In this document: positions 9,719-19,504 of the stretch, in pieces
How the letters are laid out: each line of letters opens with the position of its first letter
Position numbering within the stretch: the stretch's first letter is position 1
NCBI GenBank assembly: GCA_030535605.1
Contig: JAUNRQ010000002.1
Coordinates: 1 to 54,694, forward strand
Length of the DNA: 54,694 nucleotides
Direction: 5' to 3'
Source of the DNA: Pseudoxanthomonas suwonensis
Lineage (GTDB): Bacteria; Pseudomonadota; Gammaproteobacteria; Xanthomonadales; Xanthomonadaceae
Made by a program: the position numbers and the translations under genes
The notes under the pieces: model-generated
What the model was told of the DNA's origin: nothing
Databases searched by the model: none
Seen by the model: only the letters and a program-made list of their open reading frames with translations

Positions 9719-10170
9719 GCGCCACCCCGACGCTGCCGATCGACGTCACCGGCATCCGCAAGCTGCTGCCCCACCGCTTTCCGTTCCTGCTGGTGGATCG
9801 CGTGCTCGAGTTCGAAGCGAACCACCGGGTGCTGTGCCACAAGTGCGTCAGTGCCAACGAAAACTACTTCCAGGGCCATTTCCCGGAACAGCCGGTGATG
9901 CCCGGCGTGCTGGTGATCGAAGCGCTGGCCCAGGCCGGCGGCATCCTCAGCCACCTGTCGCGTGGTGATCTGGTACCCGGCGGGATTTCCTATCTGGTCA
10001 AGGTCGACGGCGCCAAGTTCTCGCGCATGGTGGTGCCCGGCGATCGTCTGGAACTGGAGGTCACCATCAAGCGCGAGATCCGCAACATGACGCTGTACCT
10101 GGGCATCGCCCGGGTCGACGGCGAACAGGTGGCATGCGCCGAAATCCTGTGCGCGGAAGTCAAGGGCTGA
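9715..10170 (+). CDS. fabZ: 3-hydroxyacyl-[acyl-carrier-protein] dehydratase FabZ
   Basis: Hot-dog-fold dehydratase of fatty acid elongation that competes with the Lpx acyltransferases for hydroxyacyl-ACP. It contains IRKLLPHRFPFLLVDRV and the active-site segment GHFPEQPVMPGVLVIEALAQ with the catalytic His and Glu. It is 151 residues long. The ATG at 9715 overlaps the lpxD stop. Its place between lpxD and lpxA matches the conserved proteobacterial lipid A cluster. Confidence 0.95.
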   Translation: MSATPTLPIDVTGIRKLLPHRFPFLLVDRVLEFEANHRVLCHKCVSANENYFQGHFPEQPVMPGVLVIEALAQAGGILSHLSRGDLVPGGISYLVKVDGAKFSRMVVPGDRLELEVTIKREIRNMTLYLGIARVDGEQVACAEILCAEVKG

Positions 10171-10176
10171 ACCGGC

Positions 10177-10959
10177 ATGGCGGCATTGATCCATCCCACC
10201 GCCGTCGTCGATGAGCGCGCAACGCTTGCCGAGGACGTGGTGGTCGGTGCCTACAGCGTCATCGGCGCCGAGGTCAGCATCGGCGCCGGCACCCGCATCG
10301 GCCCGCACTGCAGCATCCAGGGGCCGACCCGCATCGGCGAAGGCAACCACATCCACGGCCATGCGGCGATCGGCGGCGATCCGCAGGACAAGAAGTACGC
10401 CGGCGAGCGCGCCGAACTGCTGATCGGCGACGGCAACGTGATCCGCGAGTTCGTCACCATCAACCGCGGCACCGGCGGCGGCGGCGGGGTCACGTCGCTG
10501 GGCAACCGCAACTGGCTGCTGGCCTACGTGCATATCGCCCACGACTGCGTGGTGGGTGACGACTGCGTGTTTTCCAACAACGCCACCCTCGCCGGCCACG
10601 TGACCATCGGCAACCAGGTCATCCTCAGCGGGTTCGTCGGGGTACACCAGTTCTGCCGGATCGGCGACCACGCCTTCATCGGCATGGGTGCATTCGTCAA
10701 CGGCGACGTGCCGCCGTTCGTGATGGTGGCGCAGGACAAGTACGCGCGCGCACGCGGCATCAACAGCGAAGGCCTGAAGCGGCGTGGCTACGACGCGCGA
10801 CGCATCCAGCTCATCCGCCGCGCCTACCGCGCCCTGTACCTGGGCGAAGCGCGTCTGGAGGAAGCCAAGGCGGAACTGGCCGAGATCGCCCGCGACAGCG
10901 ACGACGTGCGCCAGCTGCTGGACTTCATCGAGGCTTCGGAAAGGGGGCTGCTGCGGTGA
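10177..10959 (+). CDS. lpxA: UDP-N-acetylglucosamine acyltransferase
   Basis: First step of lipid A synthesis, transferring hydroxyacyl from ACP to UDP-GlcNAc. The 260-residue product is a left-handed beta-helix protein built of hexapeptide repeats from [20 protein letters not shown] onwards. It has the [12 protein letters not shown] insertion loop, [16 protein letters not shown] with the catalytic His, and the helical C-terminal segment typical of LpxA. It begins six bases after fabZ. Its TGA overlaps the lpxB GTG start (GTGA at 10956-10959). Confidence 0.95.
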   Translation: MAALIHPTAVVDERATLAEDVVVGAYSVIGAEVSIGAGTRIGPHCSIQGPTRIGEGNHIHGHAAIGGDPQDKKYAGERAELLIGDGNVIREFVTINRGTGGGGGVTSLGNRNWLLAYVHIAHDCVVGDDCVFSNNATLAGHVTIGNQVILSGFVGVHQFCRIGDHAFIGMGAFVNGDVPPFVMVAQDKYARARGINSEGLKRRGYDARRIQLIRRAYRALYLGEARLEEAKAELAEIARDSDDVRQLLDFIEASERGLLR

Positions 10960-12128
10960 GCCCGACCCGCGCGCCGGGTTCGCCGCCGCTGCGCATTGCC
11001 CTGTGTGCCGGGGAAACATCCGGCGACCAACTCGGAGCCGGACTGGTCGCTGCACTGCGCGAGCGCTTTCCGGACGCGCAATTCGCCGGCATCGGCGGCC
11101 CGCGGATGCGGGAAGCCGGCATGGACACCTGGCATGACGCGCAGGAACTGGCGGTCATGGGACTGGCCGAAGTGCTCGCGCACCTGCCTCGACTGCTGCG
11201 CCTGCGCAAGGGCTTCCGGCAACGCCTCCTCGACTGGCGGCCGGATGTGTTCGTCGGCATCGACGCACCGGACTTCAACCTCGGCATCGAGCGCTGGCTG
11301 AAGCAACGCGGTCTGCGGACGGTGCACTACGTCAGCCCCAGTGTCTGGGCCTGGCGCGAATCCCGCGCAGCACGGATGGGCGAATCCGCGGACCAGGTGT
11401 TGTGCCTGTTCCCGATGGAGCCACCGATCTACGCACACCATGGCGTGGACGCGACCTTCGTCGGCCATCCGCTTGCCGACGCCATCGCCATGCAACCGGA
11501 CCGCACGGCCGCACGGCAGCGTCTGGGCCTTGCCGACGGCGGCCCGCTGCTGGCGATGCTGCCCGGTTCCCGCGATGGCGAAATCCGGCGGATGCTGCCG
11601 GTGTTCCTCGAGGCGGCAGCGCGCCTGCAGACACGGATTGCCGACCTGAAGGTGCTGATCCCTGCCGCCAATCCATCGTGTCGCGAGCGCATCCAGTCGC
11701 TGCTTCCGCCCTCCGGCTTTCCGGTCGCCGACGTGCTGCTGCTGGATGGCCAGGCGCAGGCGGCGATGATCGCCAGCGACGTGGTGCTGCTGGCATCGGG
11801 CACCGCCGCGCTGGAGGCGATGCTGTGCAAGCGGCCGATGGTGGTCGGACACCGTATCGCCCCGCTCACGTACCGCATCGTCAAGGGGCTGGGCCTGTTG
11901 CGCAGCGCGCACGTGAGCCTGCCCAACGTGCTCGCCGGTGAATCGCTGGTCCCGGAGCTGTTGCAGCAGGACTGCACGCCCGCCAAGCTGGCCGAGGCGT
12001 TGCAGCACTGGTTCACCGACGCCGATGCCCGCGACGCACTGCTTCCGCGCTTCGAGGCCATCCACCGGCAGCTGCGTCAGAGTGCCTCGGAACGCGCCGC
12101 CGATGCGGTGGTGGCGATGGTGCGTTGA
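10956..12128 (+). CDS. lpxB: Lipid-A-disaccharide synthase
   Basis: GT19 glycosyltransferase joining UDP-diacylglucosamine and lipid X at the inner membrane. Signatures are [17 protein letters not shown] near the N-terminus, [31 protein letters not shown], and a nucleotide-binding C-terminal half with [13 protein letters not shown]. It is 390 residues long. The GTG start at 10956 is decided by the overlap with the lpxA stop. The stop in turn lies a few bases before the rnhB start. Confidence 0.94.
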   Translation: MSPTRAPGSPPLRIALCAGETSGDQLGAGLVAALRERFPDAQFAGIGGPRMREAGMDTWHDAQELAVMGLAEVLAHLPRLLRLRKGFRQRLLDWRPDVFVGIDAPDFNLGIERWLKQRGLRTVHYVSPSVWAWRESRAARMGESADQVLCLFPMEPPIYAHHGVDATFVGHPLADAIAMQPDRTAARQRLGLADGGPLLAMLPGSRDGEIRRMLPVFLEAAARLQTRIADLKVLIPAANPSCRERIQSLLPPSGFPVADVLLLDGQAQAAMIASDVVLLASGTAALEAMLCKRPMVVGHRIAPLTYRIVKGLGLLRSAHVSLPNVLAGESLVPELLQQDCTPAKLAEALQHWFTDADARDALLPRFEAIHRQLRQSASERAADAVVAMVR

Positions 12129-12130
12129 CC

Positions 12131-12754
12131 ATGCCGCTGCCTGGAGCCATCGCTGCCCCGCGGCATCGGCTGATCGCCGGCGTCGATGAAGCCGGTCGCG
12201 GGCCGCTGGCCGGGCCCGTCGCCGTGGCGGCCGTGATCCTCGACCCGCGTCGCCCGCTCGAGGGACTGGACGATTCCAAGAAGCTCGGCCCGGCCCGGCG
12301 TGAAGTGCTGGCGCCGCTGATCCGCGCGCAGGCGCTGGCCTGGCATGTGGAATTCATCAGTCCGGCCGAGATCGACGCGTTGAACATCCTCCAAGCCACC
12401 CTGGTCGGCATGGAGCGCGCCCTGTGCGCCTTGCAACCGGCCGCTTGCATGGCGCGGATCGACGGCAACCGCCTGCCTCGGCAACTGCCCTGCCCGGCCG
12501 AGGCCCTGGTCGGTGGCGACGCACTGGAGCCGGCGATCATGGCGGCCTCGATCCTCGCCAAGGTCGCGCGTGACCATGCGATGGTGGCGCTGCATGCGGA
12601 CTTTCCCCAGTACGGCTTCGACCGCCACAAGGGGTATCCCAGTCCCGCACACCTGGCTGCACTGCGCGAACACGGCCCATGCCAGCACCATCGGCGCAGC
12701 TTCGCGCCGGTCCGGCTGGCGCAGCGGGACCAAGCGCTACCGGTACAGCGTTAG
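12131..12754 (+). CDS. rnhB: Ribonuclease HII
   Basis: Removes ribonucleotides and RNA from DNA-RNA hybrids. The 207-residue protein has [20 protein letters not shown] with the Asp-Glu catalytic pair, LDDSKKL, and the later [11 protein letters not shown] with the third catalytic Asp region, then [17 protein letters not shown] 12131 is preferred; an in-frame TTG at 12125 overlaps the lpxB stop. It follows lpxB and precedes dnaE, the conserved order in gammaproteobacteria. The 185 bases after it contain no gene and may hold the dnaE promoter, but no clear box is seen. Confidence 0.94.
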   Translation: MPLPGAIAAPRHRLIAGVDEAGRGPLAGPVAVAAVILDPRRPLEGLDDSKKLGPARREVLAPLIRAQALAWHVEFISPAEIDALNILQATLVGMERALCALQPAACMARIDGNRLPRQLPCPAEALVGGDALEPAIMAASILAKVARDHAMVALHADFPQYGFDRHKGYPSPAHLAALREHGPCQHHRRSFAPVRLAQRDQALPVQR

Positions 12755-12939
12755 ACGCCAAGCCGATCGGCGAAGGACAGAGCCGCAGGACCGCTCGCGC
12801 GGGTCCCGGAGCGGGCTCGCCCCCGCGGCCCGTTTCGCGCAAGCCGCTGGTCCGCGAGGGCGGCCGCGGCCCCGACGTCAAGCCTTGTCCCTGTCCGACC
12901 CAAGCCCTAACCTGAGGGCCGCGACCGCCACGCTGCATC

Positions 12940-15900
12940 ATGTCCGCACGTTTCGCCCACCTCCACGTCCGCAGCGAGTATTCGCTGGTCGATTCCACCG
13001 TCCGCCTGAAGGCGCTGGTGGCGCAGTGCTTGGCCCAGGGCCAACCCGCCGTGGCGGTGACCGATCGCAACAACCTGTTCTCGCTGGTCAAGTTCCACAA
13101 GGCCGCCGAAGCGGCCGGGGTGAAGCCGATTGCCGGTGCCGACGTGCTGCTGGCCGAGGGCGACGAGGCGCCGTGGCAACTGACCCTGCTGTGTCGCGAC
13201 CATGACGGCTATCTGGCACTGTCGCGCCTGCTGACCCGCGGATGGATGGAAGGCCACCGCCATGACGGCGTGGTCCTGCGGCCGCACTGGCTGGTGGACA
13301 ACGTCCCCGGACTGTTCGCCCTGGCCGGCCGGCACTCGCGCTGCGGCCGGTTGCTCGCGGAGGGTCGGGAGGACCTCGCCGAGGCCGCGCTGGCCGATGC
13401 GCAACGCTGGTTCGGTGATCGCCTGCACCTGGAACTGACCCGCTGCGGCCTGCCCGGCGAAGCCGACTTCAACCGCTTTGCACTGGATGCGTCGGCCCGC
13501 CGCAGCGTGCCGGTGATCGCCAGCAACGACGTGCGCTTCCTCGACGCCGAGGGCTACGAGGCACACGAAGCGCGCGTATGCATCGCCTCCGGACGCGTGC
13601 TGGACGACCCGCGCCGCCCGCGCGACTACAGTGCCGAACAGTGGCTCAAACCCAGCGAGGCGATGATCGAGCTGTTCGCCGATGCACCCGATGCCATCGA
13701 CAACACCCTGGCGCTGGCGCAACGCTGCAACCTGGAGTTGCGCCTGGGTACCTATTACCTGCCGGCCTTCCCGGTACCCGACGACGAAACCCTCGACAGC
13801 TGGATCCGCAGTGAAGCCCGGCGCGGACTGGACGCCCGGCTGCAGCAGCAACCGCTGGCCCCGGGCAAGACCCGCGCCGACTACGACGCGCGCCTGGAAA
13901 CCGAGCTGGACGTCATCGTCGGCATGGGCTTTCCCGGCTATTTCCTGATCGTCGCCGACTTCATCAACTGGGGCAAGGCCAATGACATCCCGGTCGGTCC
14001 GGGCCGTGGCTCCGGCGCCGGCTCGCTGGTCGCCTGGGCACTGGGCATCACCGACCTGGACCCGCTGCCCTACGACCTGCTGTTCGAACGCTTCCTCAAC
14101 CCCGAACGCGTGTCGATGCCGGACTTCGACATCGACTTCTGCATGGACCGCCGCGACGAGGTCATCGACTACGTCGCGCGCAAGTACGGTCGCGACCGGG
14201 TCAGCCAGATCATCACCTACGGCACCATGGCGGCCAAGGCGGTGGTGCGCGATGCCGGCCGCGTCCTGGGCCACGGTTACGGCATGGTCGACTCCGTGGC
14301 CAAGCTGGTGCCGATGACCCTGGGCATCGGCCTGGAAGACGCGCTGGGCCGCACCGAGAAATCGCAGAAGGACGAAAACTGGCGCTCCGACGAACTGATC
14401 ACCCGCTACGGCGCCGAAGAGGACGTGCGCGAGCTGATCGACCTGGCGCTGCAGCTGGAAGACCTGACCCGCAACGCCGGCAAACATGCCGGTGGCGTGG
14501 TCATCGCGCCCTCGCCGCTGTCCGACTTCTGCCCGCTGTTCGCGGAAAACGCGGGCGACGGCAGCGGCCACGGCAAGCATCCGGTGACCCAGTTCGACAA
14601 GGACGACGTCGAGGCCGTCGGCCTGGTGAAGTTCGACTTCCTCGGCCTGCGCACGTTGACCATCATCGACTGGGCGGTCAAGGCCATCAACGCCGGACTG
14701 CCCGACGACCGGCAACTGGACATCACCGCGCTGCCGCTGGACGACAAGGCCAGCTACGAGCTGTTCGCCCGCGGCGACACGGTGGCCGTGTTCCAGTTCG
14801 AATCCCGTGGCATGCGCGAGCTGCTCAAGCGTGCGCGACCCGACACCTTCGAAGACATCATCGCGCTGGCGGCGCTGTTCCGTCCCGGCCCGCTGGGCAG
14901 CGGGATGGACCGGCAATGGGTGGATCGCAAACACGGCGTCGAGGAGGTCGATTACCCGCACCCGCTGCTGGAACCGGTGCTGGCGCCGACCTACGGGGTC
15001 ATCGTCTACCAGGAACAGGTGATGCAGATCGCCCAGGTGCTGGCCGGCTACTCGCTGGGTGGCGCCGACCTGCTGCGCCGGGCGATGGGCAAGAAGAAGG
15101 CCGAGGAAATGGCCAAGGAGCGCGCCAAGTTCGAATCCGGTGCCGCCGAGCACGGTGTCGACCCGCGCACCGCGACCCAGATCTTCGACTTGATGGAAAA
15201 GTTCGCCGAGTACGGCTTCAACAAGTCGCACTCGGCCGCTTATGCGCTGGTCGCCTACCAGACCGCTTGGCTGAAGGTGCATTACCCGGCGCAGTTCATG
15301 GCCGCGGTGCTGTCCAGCGACATGGACAAGACCGAAAAGGTGGTGGAGTTCCTCAACGAAGCCCGGCGCATGGGCCTGGAGGTGCTGCCCCCTGACGTCA
15401 ACGCGTCCGGATTCAAGTTCGAATCACTGCCGGACAACGATGCGACCGGCCACATCCGCTACGGGCTGGGCGCGATCAAGGGTGTCGGCCAGGGCGTCTG
15501 CGAAGCCATCGTCCAGGAGCGCGCCCGTGGCGGCGCGTTCATCGACCTGCTGGACTTCTGCCGCCGCATCGATTCCAGCCGCCTCAACCGGCGCGTGCTG
15601 GAAGCGCTGGTCAACGCCGGGGCGGTGGATGCGCTGGGCAGCAACCGCGCCAGCCTGATGGCGCAGGTGCCCGAAGCGCTGAAGGCCACCGAACAACTGG
15701 CGCGGGAAGCGGCCGCCGGACAGAACTCGCTGTTCGGTGGCGGCGATGCCGGTCCGGCACTGGACATCGCCCTGCCCGAGCTGGGCGAATGGCCGCTGGT
15801 GCGGCGCCTGCAGGGCGAACGCGACACCCTGGGCCATTACCTCAGCGGCCACCCCATGGATCCGTACCGTGACGACCTGCTGGATCTGGTCGGCCATGAT

Positions 15901-16470
15901 CTGGGCGGCCTGGACACGCTGTGGGAAAACCGCCCGGCCGAAGCGCGCAAGGGCTGGCGTCCGGAAATGAACGTGGTGGTTGCCGGACAACTGACGGCCA
16001 TGCGCAAGCGCGGCGAATCCCAGGCGTTCGTGCAGCTGGATGACGGCCGTGGCCGGATCGAATGCGCCTTCTTCGGCGAGGAACATGCCCAGCACGCGGC
16101 CCTGCTGACCCGCGATCGCATCCTGGTCATCGAGGGGCGGCTGCGCGAGGACAGCTTCAGTGGCGGCTTTGCCGTTTCGGTGGATCGCTGCTGGGATTAC
16201 GAATCGCTGTGCCGCGACAACGTGGCGCGGCTGTCGATCCGCATCGACTTGCGCGAGACCGGCAGCCTGCCGCGTCTGGAACAGGTGCTGGACAGCCATG
16301 CCGGCGGCACCGGCGTGTTGATCGAGGCCATCACCGCCGACGCCATCGGCCGCCTTGACCTCGATGGCGGACGCGGTCTGCAGCTGCATCCGGAACTGCC
16401 CGGTGAGTTGCGCGAACTGCCGGGCGTGCGCACCGTCCGGCTGAACTTCCGGCGTCCTTGGGGGAACTGA
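12940..16470 (+). CDS. dnaE: DNA polymerase III subunit alpha
   Basis: Replicative polymerase catalytic subunit. The 1176-residue length fits DnaE1. An N-terminal PHP domain begins FAHLHVRSEYSLVDST. The palm has GPGRGSGAGSLVAWALGITD and MPDFDIDFCMDRRDEV with the catalytic Asp pair. Finger and beta-binding regions follow (NKSHSAAYALVAYQTAWLK), and an OB-fold lies near residues 1000-1080 (VVVAGQLTAMRKRGESQAF). The start is preceded by a 185-base gap after rnhB. The gene ends 18 bases from a convergent oxidoreductase gene. Confidence 0.96.
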   Translation: MSARFAHLHVRSEYSLVDSTVRLKALVAQCLAQGQPAVAVTDRNNLFSLVKFHKAAEAAGVKPIAGADVLLAEGDEAPWQLTLLCRDHDGYLALSRLLTRGWMEGHRHDGVVLRPHWLVDNVPGLFALAGRHSRCGRLLAEGREDLAEAALADAQRWFGDRLHLELTRCGLPGEADFNRFALDASARRSVPVIASNDVRFLDAEGYEAHEARVCIASGRVLDDPRRPRDYSAEQWLKPSEAMIELFADAPDAIDNTLALAQRCNLELRLGTYYLPAFPVPDDETLDSWIRSEARRGLDARLQQQPLAPGKTRADYDARLETELDVIVGMGFPGYFLIVADFINWGKANDIPVGPGRGSGAGSLVAWALGITDLDPLPYDLLFERFLNPERVSMPDFDIDFCMDRRDEVIDYVARKYGRDRVSQIITYGTMAAKAVVRDAGRVLGHGYGMVDSVAKLVPMTLGIGLEDALGRTEKSQKDENWRSDELITRYGAEEDVRELIDLALQLEDLTRNAGKHAGGVVIAPSPLSDFCPLFAENAGDGSGHGKHPVTQFDKDDVEAVGLVKFDFLGLRTLTIIDWAVKAINAGLPDDRQLDITALPLDDKASYELFARGDTVAVFQFESRGMRELLKRARPDTFEDIIALAALFRPGPLGSGMDRQWVDRKHGVEEVDYPHPLLEPVLAPTYGVIVYQEQVMQIAQVLAGYSLGGADLLRRAMGKKKAEEMAKERAKFESGAAEHGVDPRTATQIFDLMEKFAEYGFNKSHSAAYALVAYQTAWLKVHYPAQFMAAVLSSDMDKTEKVVEFLNEARRMGLEVLPPDVNASGFKFESLPDNDATGHIRYGLGAIKGVGQGVCEAIVQERARGGAFIDLLDFCRRIDSSRLNRRVLEALVNAGAVDALGSNRASLMAQVPEALKATEQLAREAAAGQNSLFGGGDAGPALDIALPELGEWPLVRRLQGERDTLGHYLSGHPMDPYRDDLLDLVGHDLGGLDTLWENRPAEARKGWRPEMNVVVAGQLTAMRKRGESQAFVQLDDGRGRIECAFFGEEHAQHAALLTRDRILVIEGRLREDSFSGGFAVSVDRCWDYESLCRDNVARLSIRIDLRETGSLPRLEQVLDSHAGGTGVLIEAITADAIGRLDLDGGRGLQLHPELPGELRELPGVRTVRLNFRRPWGN

Positions 16471-16488
16471 GGCGGTATCGGCACCCGC

Positions 16489-17874
16489 TCAGGGCAGCAA
16501 CTTGCCCGGGTTCATGATCCCGTCGGGATCAAGTGCCACCTTGATTCCGCGCATGGCTTCGATTTCGGCATCACTGCGCGTTCCTGCCAGCCACGGCTTC
16601 TTGACCAGTCCGATGCCGTGTTCGGCCGAGATGCTGCCGCCGTGGCGTTCCAGCACGTCCGCCAGCAGGCGCGTGACCCGCTCGCAGTCCTGGACGAATT
16701 CCGCCTGCGCCATGCCCTCGGGCTTGATCACGTTGATGTGCAGGTTGCCGTCGCCGATGTGACCGAACCAGACCACCTCGAATTGCGGGTAGGCATGGCC
16801 GATCAGCGTTTCGGCATCGGCCAGGAACGCAGGCAATGCGGAAATCCGCACGGAAACGTCGTTCTTGTACGGCACGTGCCCGGCGAGCGATTCGGTGATG
16901 CCTTCCCGCAACCGCCACAGTTGTGCCGCCTGGGCATCGCTGCCGGCGATCACGCCATCCAGTACCCATCCATCCACAAGCCCCTGCTCGAACGCCGTCA
17001 GGGCCGCGGCTTCACCGGATTCGGCCACATCGGCAAATTCGACCACCGCGTAGCAGGGGTGGTGTCCGGCGAACGGGGGCTGCGCGCCGTGCTCCAGCAC
17101 GTGAGCCAGCGCAACCCCGGTGAAGAACTCGAAGGCCTCCAGGCGCAACCCGGCACGCAGGACGGTGAATGCCTTCAGCACCGCACTGAAGTCCGGCAGC
17201 GCCAGCAGCATCACGCGGGTGGGCGGCGGTGGTTCGGTCAGGCGCAGGATCGCCTCGACGACCACCCCCAGCGTCCCCTCGGCACCGATGAACAGATGGC
17301 GAAGGTCGTAGCCACTGGAGTTCTTCACCAGCCCGCGGTTCAAGTGCATCACTTCACCGCGCCCATCGACCACCGTGAGCCCTGCAATCCAGTCGCGGGT
17401 ATTGCCGTAGCGGATCACGCGGATGCCACCGGCGTTGGTGGCGATGGCCCCGCCGATGGTCGCGGAGCCGCGCGCGGCGAAATCCACCGGCCAGGCGAGG
17501 CCGTGGTCGCGGGCCGCGTCGTGCACTGCTTCAAGCGGCATGCCCGCCTGGACGGACAGGGTGCGGTCGACCGGATCGAAGTCCAGCACGCGGTTCATCC
17601 GCTCCAGGCTGATGACCAGTTCACCATTGGCCGCGACCGCCCCGCCCGACAATCCGGTGCGCCCGCCGGAGGGCACCAAGGCCACCGTCCAGGCACGCGC
17701 CCAGCGAACGATCGCCTGCACTTCGTCCACCGAGGATGGCTGGGCGATGGCCAACGGTGCCGGGGTCCAGCGTCGCGTCCAGTCGCGGCCGTAGTATTCC
17801 AGGTCGGCCGGGCCGGTCAGCAGGCGCAGGCCGGGAACGGCAGACAGCAGGGCGTCGAGTGCGGGCGTGCTCAT
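16489..17874 (-). CDS. FAD-linked oxidase, probably D-2-hydroxyglutarate/D-lactate dehydrogenase
   Basis: A 461-residue flavoprotein of the GlcD/DLD2/D2HGDH family. The FAD-binding part has PSGGRTGLSGGAVA, LERMNRVLDFDPVDRTLSVQ and GSATIGGAIATNAGGIRVIR. The C-terminal cap has the metal-binding motif HIGDGNLHINV and the end motif SAEHGIGLVKKPWL. Start ATG 17874 is chosen because MSTPALDALLSAVPG matches the family N-terminus; the upstream open frame reads back through the serA start region. It is divergent from serA with a 61-base spacer. In Pseudomonas stutzeri a D-2-hydroxyglutarate dehydrogenase is coupled to SerA, so that substrate is the favoured inference; D-lactate cannot be excluded. Confidence 0.82.
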   Translation of the reverse strand: MSTPALDALLSAVPGLRLLTGPADLEYYGRDWTRRWTPAPLAIAQPSSVDEVQAIVRWARAWTVALVPSGGRTGLSGGAVAANGELVISLERMNRVLDFDPVDRTLSVQAGMPLEAVHDAARDHGLAWPVDFAARGSATIGGAIATNAGGIRVIRYGNTRDWIAGLTVVDGRGEVMHLNRGLVKNSSGYDLRHLFIGAEGTLGVVVEAILRLTEPPPPTRVMLLALPDFSAVLKAFTVLRAGLRLEAFEFFTGVALAHVLEHGAQPPFAGHHPCYAVVEFADVAESGEAAALTAFEQGLVDGWVLDGVIAGSDAQAAQLWRLREGITESLAGHVPYKNDVSVRISALPAFLADAETLIGHAYPQFEVVWFGHIGDGNLHINVIKPEGMAQAEFVQDCERVTRLLADVLERHGGSISAEHGIGLVKKPWLAGTRSDAEIEAMRGIKVALDPDGIMNPGKLLP

Positions 17875-17935
17875 GGGCGAAGCGTAACGCAGTATGCTGC
17901 GGTGCAATGCCCCGCCACACCAAGCCGTCGTCACC

Positions 17936-19174
17936 GTGACTGCAAGCACCTCCTTCCCCAGGTCCGAGATCCGCGTGCTGCTGCTGGAAGGCATCAGCCA
18001 GACCGCCGCAGACGCCTTCGCCACCGCCGGCTACAGCGACATCCGCCGCTTCGAAAAAGCGCTGCCGGTGGCCGAGCTGCATCGCGAACTGGCCGAGGCG
18101 CACATCGTCGGCATCCGCTCTCGCACCCAGCTGGATGCGGAGGCGCTCTCGCACGCACGGCGGCTGATGGCGATCGGAGCATTCTGCATCGGCACCAACC
18201 AGATCGACCTCGCGGCCGCCAAGCGCGCCGGCGTGCCGGTGTTCAACGCGCCCTATTCCAACACCCGCAGCGTGGCCGAACTGGTCATCGCCGAGGCGAT
18301 CCTGCTGATGCGCGGCATCCCGGCGAAGAACGCGCAATGCCACCGCGGCGGCTGGTCGAAGTCGGCCGCCGGCAGCCATGAAGTGCGCGGCAAGACCCTC
18401 GGCATCGTCGGCTACGGCCACATCGGCACCCAGGTCGGTGTGATCGCCGAGGCGCTGGGCATGCACGTCGTCTACCACGACATCGAAAGCAAGCTAGCGC
18501 TGGGCAACGCCCGCAGCGCCGCCAGCCTGGACGAGCTGCTGGCGCGCAGCGACATCGTCACCCTGCACGTGCCGGAAACCCCGGCCACGCGGATGATGTT
18601 CGGTGCACCGCAGATCGCCACGATGAAGCCCGGCGCGCACCTGATCAATGCCTCGCGCGGGACCGTGGTGGACATCGACGCGCTGGCTCGCGCACTGCAC
18701 GATGGTCGACTCGGCGGCGCTGCGGTGGACGTGTTCCCGGTCGAGCCGGAAGGTAACGCCGACGCCTTCCAGAGCCCGTTGTGCGGCATGGACAACGTGA
18801 TCCTGACCCCGCACGTCGGCGGCAGCACGCTGGAAGCGCAGGCCAACATCGGCGCCGAGGTCGCGGCCAAGCTGCTGCGCTACAGCGACAACGGCAGCAC
18901 GCTTTCGGCAGTGAACTTCCCGGAAGTGACCCTGCCCGAACACGCCGGCAGCAACCGCTTCCTGCACATCCACCGCAACGTGCCGGGCGTGCTGTCGGCG
19001 ATCAACGAGGTGTTCTCCAGCCGCGGCATCAACATCGACGGCCAGTACTTGCGCACCGACCCCGATCTGGGCTACGTGGTGATCGACGCCGCCCCGGACC
19101 GCGAACAGGCCGGGCAGCTGCGCGAGGCGCTGGCCCGGATCGAGGGAACGTTGCGGACGCGGGTGCTGTACTGA
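17936..19174 (+). CDS. serA: D-3-phosphoglycerate dehydrogenase
   Basis: First enzyme of phosphorylated serine synthesis, oxidising 3-phosphoglycerate with NAD; family members also reduce 2-oxoglutarate to D-2-hydroxyglutarate. The protein has VGIRSRTQLDAEAL, the NAD motif LGIVGYGHIGTQVG, catalytic-site motifs NASRGTVVDIDAL and LTPHVGGSTLEAQ, and a C-terminal ACT domain (NVPGVLSAINEVFSSRGINI) for serine feedback control. GTG 17936 gives 412 residues, close to the 410 of E. coli SerA. An in-frame ATG at 17894 would add 14 residues. It is divergent from the FAD oxidase. Confidence 0.93.
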   Translation: MTASTSFPRSEIRVLLLEGISQTAADAFATAGYSDIRRFEKALPVAELHRELAEAHIVGIRSRTQLDAEALSHARRLMAIGAFCIGTNQIDLAAAKRAGVPVFNAPYSNTRSVAELVIAEAILLMRGIPAKNAQCHRGGWSKSAAGSHEVRGKTLGIVGYGHIGTQVGVIAEALGMHVVYHDIESKLALGNARSAASLDELLARSDIVTLHVPETPATRMMFGAPQIATMKPGAHLINASRGTVVDIDALARALHDGRLGGAAVDVFPVEPEGNADAFQSPLCGMDNVILTPHVGGSTLEAQANIGAEVAAKLLRYSDNGSTLSAVNFPEVTLPEHAGSNRFLHIHRNVPGVLSAINEVFSSRGINIDGQYLRTDPDLGYVVIDAAPDREQAGQLREALARIEGTLRTRVLY

Positions 19175-19209
19175 CGGGTCCGCTTCAATCCCCCACGATT
19201 GCCATTGCC

Positions 19210-19245
19210 TTGCTCCCGACCCGCGTTTGTACCAAAATATGGTAC
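19210..19245 (+). promoter_or_regulatory. parDE promoter with palindromic operator
   Basis: An inverted repeat GTACCA-AAATA-TGGTAC occupies 19229-19245, 20 bases before parD. TTGCTC at 19210-19215 could be the -35, with an AT-rich -10 (CAAAAT or AAATAT) inside the palindrome. This fits the family rule that ParD, alone or with ParE, represses its own promoter. The AT-rich palindrome stands out in the GC-rich surroundings. Confidence 0.7.
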
Positions 19246-19264
19246 CGCCAACGGAGACGCGGTC

Positions 19265-19504
19265 ATGGCACGAAACACCAGTGTGAGCCTGGGCGAGCAC
19301 TTCGACCAATTCATCTCCAGCCAGCTGGACAGCGGCAGGTACGGGTCGGCCAGCGAAGTCATACGCGCTGCGTTGAGGTTGCTGGAATCCAGCGAGCACC
19401 AGCTTGAACTTCTCCGCAACGCATTGATTGCAGGTGAACGCAGCGGTGCAGCCGGATACGACATGCAGGCCTTGATCGACGAGCTGGATTCGCAGCAACC
19501 GTGA
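19265..19504 (+). CDS. parD: ParD-family ribbon-helix-helix antitoxin
   Basis: A 79-residue protein with an N-terminal ribbon-helix-helix DNA-binding segment (NTSVSLGEHFDQFISSQLDS) followed by GRYGSASEVIRAALRLLE, the hallmark of CopG/ParD antitoxins. The C-terminal part, ending IDELDSQQP, would wrap the toxin. ATG 19265 is chosen over an upstream frame extension to 19199 because the operator palindrome lies just upstream. It overlaps parE by GTGA (19501-19504), so toxin and antitoxin are translationally coupled. Confidence 0.9.
   Translation: MARNTSVSLGEHFDQFISSQLDSGRYGSASEVIRAALRLLESSEHQLELLRNALIAGERSGAAGYDMQALIDELDSQQP

Noticed and set aside
12755..12939. rnhB-dnaE gap considered as a structured RNA
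   Set aside because: GC-rich with some self-complementarity but no convincing stem-loop architecture or conserved motif visible by eye.
12907..15282. 791-codon minus-strand open frame opposite dnaE
   Set aside because: Antisense shadow of the polymerase gene with no independent signatures or ribosome site.
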